Source of the DNA: Lachnospiraceae bacterium FE2018
Lineage (GTDB): Bacteria > Bacillota > Clostridia > Lachnospirales > Lachnospiraceae
DNA: 59,454 nucleotides
Assembly: GCA_000702845.1 (NCBI GenBank)
Contig: JNKK01000015.1
Span: forward strand, 1 to 59,454
Reading direction: 5' to 3'
Of this stretch, positions 53,978 through 59,454 are shown piece by piece. Positions within the stretch are counted from its first letter, which is position 1, and every line of letters begins with the position of its first letter. The notes under the pieces are model-generated. The model did no database searches and was not told the origin of the DNA. It saw only the letters and a program-made list of their open reading frames with translations. Made by a program: the position numbers and the translations under genes.

Positions 53978-55750
53978 ATGAACAAGCAAGAATCTGACAT
54001 CTTGCGAACGCTCTTCGCAGAACCTTTCATCAACCAGCGGATTCTTTCTGAGGCTTCCGGACACAGCCTGGGAGTTGTCAACCGCTCCCTAAAAACATTG
54101 ATAGCTGATGGCTATCTAACAGATGAAATCCAGCCTACGGCAAAAGCTCAACATGAGTACAATACGAAGGCTCCGAAAAACGCAATCATCCTAGCTGCTG
54201 GATTCGGTATGAGAATGGTTCCTATCAATCTGTCTACGCCCAAGGCACTGCTAGAGGTAAACGGGGAGCCTCTGATCGAAAGGATCATCAAGCAGCTTCA
54301 TGAGGTTGGCGTGAAGGACGTGACTATCGTGGTGGGCTTCATGAAGGAGAGTTTTGATCACCTGATTGATGAGTATGGTGTGGAGTTGGTTGTAAACCCC
54401 GAATACGCGGCAAAGAATAACCTCTCCTCATTAGCACTCGTTGCTGATCGGATTTCTAACACCTATATCGTTCCTTCGGATATCTGGTGCGACAGAAATC
54501 CCTTCAACAGCCATGAGATGTATTCTTGGTACATGGTGAGCGATATATTTGAAAATGAAAGTGATGTCCGTGTTAATCGTAAAAACGAACTAGTTAAGGT
54601 TGGGGAACGCGATGGTGGAAATGCCATGGTTGGTATCTCCTATCTGTTGGAAGAGGACGCAGGTGTTATTCGAGAAGTAATAAAGAAGCTAAATGCTTCT
54701 GGCAAGTATGACGATGACTTCTGGGAAGTGGCTTTATACCATAACGGTAAAATGATGGTTCCCGCCAGGGTTGTTCATGCTTCTAATGTGGTCGAGATTA
54801 ACACCTATGAGCAATTGAGAGAGCTGGACGGAGAATCCAATCATCTGAGGTCCGATGCTCTGGATGTCATTGCAGATGTGTTTCACACAACCTCGGATCA
54901 GGTTGTTGACATTACGGTTCTGAAGAAGGGTATGACCAACCGGTCTTTCCTTTTTTCAGTTCATGGTGATAAGTACATCATGAGAATACCGGGTGAGGGA
55001 ACCGACCAACTGATCAACCGTGCGCAGGAGGCAGAAGTATTCAGAACGATCAGTGGCCTTGGTCTTTGCGACGATCCTGTGTATATCAACCCGGCTAATG
55101 GCTACAAGATCACTAAATTCCTGGAAGGTATAAGAGTATGCGACGCTGATAGCATACCGGATTTAAGAAGGTGCATGGAGAAGTTGCGTCACTTCCATGA
55201 GATGAAACTTGCTGTCCCACACACCTTCGATATCTTCGGCCAGATAGAGTTTTATGAGACTCTCTGGGAGGGTCAGCCGTCGATGTATAAGGATTATGCC
55301 ACTACCAAAGCCAATGTACTAAGTTTGAAACCCTTCATCGACAGCTTGGATAAGGACTGGTGCCTTACACACATTGATGCTGTGCCGGATAATTTCTTGT
55401 TCTTTAAACCGGAGGGAGAGGAAAAGGAACTTTTGCAGCTAACCGACTGGGAGTATTCGGGTATGCAGGATCCCCATGTCGACATTGCAATGTTCTGTAT
55501 CTACAGCCTCTACAACAAGAAGCAAGTGGACAGACTGATTGATATCTATTTCCAGAACAAGTGCGACAAGACCACCAGAGCGAAGATTTACGCATATATC
55601 TCCATGTGTGGCCTTCTGTGGTCCAACTGGTGTGAGTTTAAGCGAAACCTCGGCGTGGAGTTTGGAGAGTACTCTCTTCGCCAGTATCGCTTTGCTAAGG
55701 ATTATTACCGCTATTCAATTAAGGAGCAGGGCTCCGGTCAGGAGGAATGA
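53978..55750 (+). CDS. Winged helix-LicC-LicA fusion (choline kinase and cytidylyltransferase)
   Basis: This 590-residue three-part protein appears to combine two steps of CDP-choline synthesis. Residues 1-55 form a winged helix (NQRILSEASGHSLGVVNRSL). Residues 65-290 are a LicC-like nucleotidyltransferase (AIILAAGFGMRM, STPKALLEVNGEPL). Residues 300-585 are a LicA-like choline kinase with Brenner motif HIDAVPDNF and downstream LTDWEYSGMQDPHVDIAMF. Together with LicD at 36440 and the BCCT transporter it points to phosphocholine decoration. The helix may regulate or simply be structural. AAGGAG precedes the ATG. Confidence 0.9.
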   Translation: MNKQESDILRTLFAEPFINQRILSEASGHSLGVVNRSLKTLIADGYLTDEIQPTAKAQHEYNTKAPKNAIILAAGFGMRMVPINLSTPKALLEVNGEPLIERIIKQLHEVGVKDVTIVVGFMKESFDHLIDEYGVELVVNPEYAAKNNLSSLALVADRISNTYIVPSDIWCDRNPFNSHEMYSWYMVSDIFENESDVRVNRKNELVKVGERDGGNAMVGISYLLEEDAGVIREVIKKLNASGKYDDDFWEVALYHNGKMMVPARVVHASNVVEINTYEQLRELDGESNHLRSDALDVIADVFHTTSDQVVDITVLKKGMTNRSFLFSVHGDKYIMRIPGEGTDQLINRAQEAEVFRTISGLGLCDDPVYINPANGYKITKFLEGIRVCDADSIPDLRRCMEKLRHFHEMKLAVPHTFDIFGQIEFYETLWEGQPSMYKDYATTKANVLSLKPFIDSLDKDWCLTHIDAVPDNFLFFKPEGEEKELLQLTDWEYSGMQDPHVDIAMFCIYSLYNKKQVDRLIDIYFQNKCDKTTRAKIYAYISMCGLLWSNWCEFKRNLGVEFGEYSLRQYRFAKDYYRYSIKEQGSGQEE

Positions 55751-55753
55751 GGA

Positions 55754-56497
55754 GTGGAAGAAGAAACCCATATCGTAAAACGCGCCATCATTATGGCGGC
55801 AGGGATCGGAAAGAGGATGCAGCCTCTGACATTTGAAACCCCGAAGCCTCTGGTCAGGGTGAATGGCGTGAGAATGATTGACACGGTTGTCGATGGGCTG
55901 CGGACCAATGGAATCAGCGAGATTTACGTGGTTGTCGGTCACCTGAAAGAGCAGTTCCACACCTGGGCTGCGGAGCGAAGAGACGTAGTAATAATAGAAA
56001 ACCCCTATTATGACACTTGCAACAATATCTCTTCACTCTACGTTGCCCGTGAGCATCTGGGAGACTGCATCATCCTGGATGGAGACCAGATCATCTACAA
56101 CCCGGCTATTCTTGATCCGCACTTCACCCTTTCTGGCTATAACGCTGTTTGGTGCGAAGGTGAGACCAATGAATGGCTGATGGCTGTAGAAGATGGGGTA
56201 GTGAAGAGTTGCTCCAGAACCGGAGGCTCACACGGATGGCAGCTCTATTCGATTTCCCGATGGACTGCTGAGGATGGAGAAAGGCTGAGAAGACACCTGG
56301 AATACGAATTTGACAGTGGCAACCGGCAAATCTACTGGGATGACGTTGCGATGTTCTGTCATTTCGAGGATTACAGGCTTGGCATACGGGAAATGAAGAG
56401 CTCTGACATCATCGAAATAGACGGATTAGACGAACTTGTGGCAATAGATCACAGCTATCAATCATACCTGCAGAAGCAGGAGAAAGCGGAGGATTAA
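55754..56497 (+). CDS. LicC-like phosphocholine cytidylyltransferase
   Basis: This 247-residue nucleotidyltransferase has the pyrophosphorylase loop IIMAAGIGKRMQPLTFETPK, a conserved Lys-Pro, DGDQI as metal site and late WDDVAMF. It is a second LicC-like enzyme beside the fused one, so one copy may use a different phospho-alcohol. The GTG start is supported by GGAGG eight bases upstream. It follows the fusion gene by three bases and precedes the transporter by four. Confidence 0.88.
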   Translation: MEEETHIVKRAIIMAAGIGKRMQPLTFETPKPLVRVNGVRMIDTVVDGLRTNGISEIYVVVGHLKEQFHTWAAERRDVVIIENPYYDTCNNISSLYVAREHLGDCIILDGDQIIYNPAILDPHFTLSGYNAVWCEGETNEWLMAVEDGVVKSCSRTGGSHGWQLYSISRWTAEDGERLRRHLEYEFDSGNRQIYWDDVAMFCHFEDYRLGIREMKSSDIIEIDGLDELVAIDHSYQSYLQKQEKAED

Positions 56498-56501
56498 TCC
56501 A

Positions 56502-58052
56502 ATGAGCGAAAAACAATTAAAAACGGCGGACAAGAGCAGAATTGACTGGATGATAACGCTGGTGCCGTTCATCCTTATTATGGGACTGGCAGTCTATCTG
56601 TTTATCTTCCCCGAACAGGCGAATGGCGTCATCAGCCAAGTACGTTTCTTCTTCGGTGATACGCTTGGCAGCTATTATATTATCATCGGTATAGGTGTTC
56701 TAATTGTCTCCCTTTTCCTTTCCTTCTCAAAGTATGGGAATATCGTTCTGGGAGAGCAGAATGAGAAGCCGCAGTATAATTTCTTTACATGGGGGTCCAT
56801 GATGTTCACCTGTGGCCTTGCTGCCGACATTCTGTTCTATAGCTTCGCAGAATGGACAATGTATGCGACAAATCCCCACATCGAGGAAATGGGATCTATC
56901 ATGGAATGGGCAGGTGTATTCCCTCTGTTCCATTGGAGTTTTATCCCTTGGGCGTTCTATCTTGTACTCGCTGTAGCCTTTGGCTTTATGCTTCACTGCC
57001 GCAAAAGAGACAAGCAGCGCTATTCTGAAGCCTGCCTGCCGGTTATCGGTGAGAAGCATGCACACGGACTTCTTGGACGTGTTATTGACCTCTTCGCTCT
57101 GTTTGCCCTCCTAGCAGGAACCGCCACAACATTCTCCGTTGCCACTCCTTTGATGGCTGAGATCATCGTTACGTTGTTTGGCATAAGCATCTCCCGTACC
57201 GCTGTTACGATTATCATTCTTTTGATTACCTGCGCAGTTTACACCTATGCGGTTCTTCACGGATTCAAAGGAATTAGCTTCCTCGCAAAGCTATGCATAT
57301 ATCTGTTCTTTGGGTTGCAGATCCTCGTTCTGTTGATCGGTGGACAGGGCAGATTCATTATTGAGAATGGTGTACAGAGCCTTGGAAAGATGTTCCAGAA
57401 CTTCATCGGCCTCAGCACATATATGGACCCGGTACGTGGAAACAACTTCCCGCAGGATTGGACAATTTATTACTGGGCATACTGGATGGTATGGTGCATC
57501 TGCGCTCCGTTCTTCATTGGAAATATCTCCCGTGGTCGTACTATTAAGCAGGTTGTCCTTGGCGGTTACGTGTTTGGCGTCGGATCGACCATCAGTTCTT
57601 TCGTGATTCTCGGTAACTATGGTCTTGGCGCCCAGCTTGCAGGGAAGGGTGATTTCATTGCCCAGTATGCGGAAAGCGGTGACCTTTACAGCTTAATCAT
57701 CAACATTGTTAAGACGATGCCTGCGGCTCCGTTTATTCTTATAATCACAATGCTCTGCATGATCCTGTTCTATGCGACGAGCTTCGACAGCATTGCTTAT
57801 ACAGCGGCTTGCTACAGTTACAAGAAGCTGGGAGAAAACGAGAAGCCTCACACGATGATTACACTGCTCTGGTGTCTGTTGCTGATCGTTTTGCCTATCG
57901 CTCTGGTGTTCAGCGAGAGCAGCATGAACAACATTCAGAGTGTGAGTATCATCAGCGCCTTCCCGATTGGCATAATCATGATCCTAATGATCTGGAGCTT
58001 CTTCAAGGATGCCAAGAAGTACAGGGAAGAAAAGGGGCTGGATAAAAAATAA
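56502..58052 (+). CDS. BCCT-family choline/betaine transporter
   Basis: This 516-residue membrane protein has 12 helices. The BCCT hallmarks are present: EWTMYATNPH region, FHWSFIPWAFYLVLAVAFG, and WTIYYWAYWMVWCICAPFFIGNI followed by SRGRTIKQ. BCCT carriers import quaternary amines such as choline, betaine or carnitine. Next to LicA/LicC-like enzymes, choline is the likely substrate, playing the role LicB has in other phosphocholine loci. Confidence 0.92.
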   Translation: MSEKQLKTADKSRIDWMITLVPFILIMGLAVYLFIFPEQANGVISQVRFFFGDTLGSYYIIIGIGVLIVSLFLSFSKYGNIVLGEQNEKPQYNFFTWGSMMFTCGLAADILFYSFAEWTMYATNPHIEEMGSIMEWAGVFPLFHWSFIPWAFYLVLAVAFGFMLHCRKRDKQRYSEACLPVIGEKHAHGLLGRVIDLFALFALLAGTATTFSVATPLMAEIIVTLFGISISRTAVTIIILLITCAVYTYAVLHGFKGISFLAKLCIYLFFGLQILVLLIGGQGRFIIENGVQSLGKMFQNFIGLSTYMDPVRGNNFPQDWTIYYWAYWMVWCICAPFFIGNISRGRTIKQVVLGGYVFGVGSTISSFVILGNYGLGAQLAGKGDFIAQYAESGDLYSLIINIVKTMPAAPFILIITMLCMILFYATSFDSIAYTAACYSYKKLGENEKPHTMITLLWCLLLIVLPIALVFSESSMNNIQSVSIISAFPIGIIMILMIWSFFKDAKKYREEKGLDKK

Positions 58053-58068
58053 CGGAGGTGGCAGAGGC

Positions 58069-58830
58069 GTGAAAAAAATCGTATTCTTTGATGTAGATGG
58101 AACGTTACTCCCGGAAGGTACACCCAGTGTGCCAGAGAGTACCGTCCGAGCAATGAAGAAACTGAAGGAGAATGATATTGGAATCTGCCTCTGCACGGGT
58201 CGGCATCCGATTGAACTAAGGCAGCTTGACCTGCTAAAATATCCTTTTGATGGTTTTGTCCTTCTCAATGGTCAATTGGTTTTGGACAAAGATATGAAGG
58301 TGATTAGTGCGCGTACTATTGAAGGGCTAGACAAGGAAGAATTGCTTAGCCTCTTCAATAGTCACGCAGCACCAATGATTTTGGTAGAAAAGGATAGGCT
58401 GTTTATGAATTTCCATAACGGAGATGTTGAGCGCGTTCAGAGAGAAATTGCTTCACCAGTCTATGACATCGGCGAGTACCACGGGGATGATATTTTCATG
58501 TCCACTATATTTGTCCCCAGGGGTGAAGAAAAAAACTTCACTAATCTGGTCAGTGCAAGATGGCATGACCTCGCTATGGATATTTTCCTTCCGGATGGAG
58601 GTAAAGTGTATGGGATTCAAAAATTCTGCGAAAGAGAGGGACTTGGCAGAGAATCTGTCATCGCCTTTGGAGATGGAGATAATGACATACAGATGCTCAG
58701 ATTTGCAGGTCTTGGAGTAGCAATGGGTAATGCCCCCGATAATGTGAAAGCAGAAGCGGACTACGTAACAGATCCTGTGGATGAAGATGGAATCGAAAAA
58801 GCTTTAATCGGATTTGGGGTGATACAATGA
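58069..58830 (+). CDS. HAD-superfamily Cof-type phosphatase
   Basis: This 253-residue hydrolase has all HAD motifs: the nucleophile in FFDVDGTLLPEG, the Thr in LCTGRHP, a C2-type cap, the Lys in KVYGIQKF and the acidic motif in AFGDGDNDIQML. Cof-type enzymes dephosphorylate small metabolites. The GTG at 58069 is chosen because GGAGGTGG lies about nine bases upstream; the longer frame would overlap the transporter gene by 44 bases. Its substrate may be an intermediate of this locus. Confidence 0.9.
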   Translation: MKKIVFFDVDGTLLPEGTPSVPESTVRAMKKLKENDIGICLCTGRHPIELRQLDLLKYPFDGFVLLNGQLVLDKDMKVISARTIEGLDKEELLSLFNSHAAPMILVEKDRLFMNFHNGDVERVQREIASPVYDIGEYHGDDIFMSTIFVPRGEEKNFTNLVSARWHDLAMDIFLPDGGKVYGIQKFCEREGLGRESVIAFGDGDNDIQMLRFAGLGVAMGNAPDNVKAEADYVTDPVDEDGIEKALIGFGVIQ

Positions 58831-58931
58831 TTAAGCGATTTCTGAAATGGATGATTGGCCTTATCGAAAAGCACGGAGAACGTGTGCTAATGTGGAATAG
58901 ATATGTCTACGTTTTGCAGATGGGAAAATAG
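58827..58931 (+). CDS. 34-aa amphipathic peptide, coupled to the HAD gene
   Basis: The ORF encodes MIKRFLKWMIGLIEKHGERV followed by 14 more residues, basic and amphipathic. Its ATG overlaps the HAD stop codon (ATGA), suggesting coupled translation, but it has no independent ribosome site. Function unknown; it may not be a real gene. Confidence 0.4.
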   Translation: MIKRFLKWMIGLIEKHGERVLMWNRYVYVLQMGK

Positions 58932-58937
58932 GAACTG

Positions 58938-59099
58938 ATGGAAAAAGAACTCTGCATCCGCTGTAATAAACCTACACCCTATCATCCCAACACTCCAATC
59001 ACGCTCCGTCGTTACTACGTCGAAGGTTCCGGTCAACTGTGTCCCCTCTGTTACCAGGAGCTTTACGGGGCGGCCGTAACAGTCAAACCATCGGCCTGA
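58938..59099 (+). CDS. 53-aa zinc-ribbon-like small protein
   Basis: The ORF encodes a 53-residue protein with two Cys pairs, CIRC near the N-terminus and CPLC near residue 35, the spacing of a small zinc ribbon. TAGGAAC precedes the ATG by a few bases. It follows the 34-aa ORF closely and may end the locus's transcription unit. Function unknown. Confidence 0.5.
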   Translation: MEKELCIRCNKPTPYHPNTPITLRRYYVEGSGQLCPLCYQELYGAAVTVKPSA

Positions 59100-59115
59100 C
59101 TTATTTATTGCATAA

Positions 59116-59454
59116 TGTAATTACCCAAAATTGCAGAACCTGATGGAAGAAATTGCATCTCCAAAATGGAGAAAATTGCAGAGGGTTCTTCCTGAACCAT
59201 CAGGCTGTGAAAAATCCATTGCAGACATACCACTTAACCAATACCCTTATGTTATTGAGACCAATCAAAGACATAAGGAGGAAGGAGTATGTTAGCAATG
59301 GATCAGATACATCATATCAGAGCCCTGTATTATGAGCAAGGATACAACATATCCGAGATTGCAAAAGCTACAAACCATGACTGGAAGACAGTGGCAAAGT
59401 ACATTGACATGGAAGATTTCAATGAGACATCACCTCTTCCGGCATTACAAAAAC
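59116..59454 (+). mobile_element. Left end of an IS21-family insertion sequence (cut by window edge)
   Basis: The start is placed at TGTAATTACCC near 59116. It is followed by three AATTGCA-containing repeats (about 59129, 59149 and 59173), as expected for the multiple terminal repeats of IS21 elements, and then by istA. The boundary is uncertain by some tens of bases and the right end is outside the window. Confidence 0.65.
59289..59454 (+). CDS. istA: IS21-family transposase IstA, N-terminal part
   Basis: The first 55 codons of a transposase are present before the window ends. They encode a helix-turn-helix (HHIRALYYEQGYNISEIAKA, then DWKTVAKYID) that matches the DNA-binding start of IstA. 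AAGGAGGAAGGAG precedes the ATG. The DDE catalytic domain and the ATPase partner IstB would lie beyond the edge. Confidence 0.75.
   Translation, partial: MLAMDQIHHIRALYYEQGYNISEIAKATNHDWKTVAKYIDMEDFNETSPLPALQK

Overview
The window looks like chromosomal DNA from a Firmicute of the class Clostridia, most likely Lachnospiraceae. This rests on family content (DUF4364, DUF4317, BspA-like leucine-rich surface proteins, a tmRNA tag reading ANEDNFALAAA), strong AGGAGG ribosome sites, GTG/TTG starts and moderate GC. The genus cannot be named from sequence alone.

Region 1 (1-14.6 kb) is mostly housekeeping: a DUF4364 regulator divergent from gpmI, a membrane-anchored protein of unknown role, an amino-acid ABC importer (binding protein, permease, ATPase), dtd, secG, smpB and ssrA (tmRNA). 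Between smpB and ssrA sits a two-gene cassette (unknown 89-aa protein plus DUF4160). A secreted InlB-repeat protein and a two-component system follow. The response regulator and histidine kinase are split by an inverted hicA-hicB toxin-antitoxin module.

Region 2 (14.8-25.6 kb) holds a giant secreted protein (lipase-like fold, BspA leucine-rich repeats, Ig-like and cysteine-pair repeats), an L,D-transpeptidase with an acidic Ser-Tyr-Asp-Glu repeat tail, a CarD-like regulator, a candidate type I toxin-antitoxin locus (25-aa ORF with a convergent antisense RNA), a DUF4317 protein and tRNA-Glu(CTC).

Region 3 (25.7-59.1 kb) is a large cell-surface glycan locus. It starts with regulatory and assembly genes (PHP-type phosphatase, LytR-CpsA-Psr protein, chain-length regulator, tyrosine kinase). 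Next come a PglF-like 4,6-dehydratase, a PglE-like aminotransferase, a glycosyltransferase, a Wzy-like polymerase, LicD, a MurJ/Wzx-like flippase, VanZ, a nucleotidyltransferase and a PglC-like phosphoglycosyl transferase. Interleaved and downstream is an unusual metabolic set: a two-subunit fumarase/tartrate-dehydratase-like enzyme, a D-2-hydroxyacid dehydrogenase, an MmgE/PrpD protein, a U32-like TIM barrel, an HpcH/HpaI-type C-C lyase and three ATP-grasp enzymes. Two transporters follow, then a phosphocholine module (a fused winged-helix/LicC/LicA protein, a second LicC-like enzyme and a BCCT choline/betaine transporter) and a HAD phosphatase. The simplest reading is a phosphocholine-decorated glycan carrying a 4-amino sugar, possibly N-acylated by an acid made in the locus. 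The acylation part is inference.

The window ends inside an IS21-family element (start of istA).
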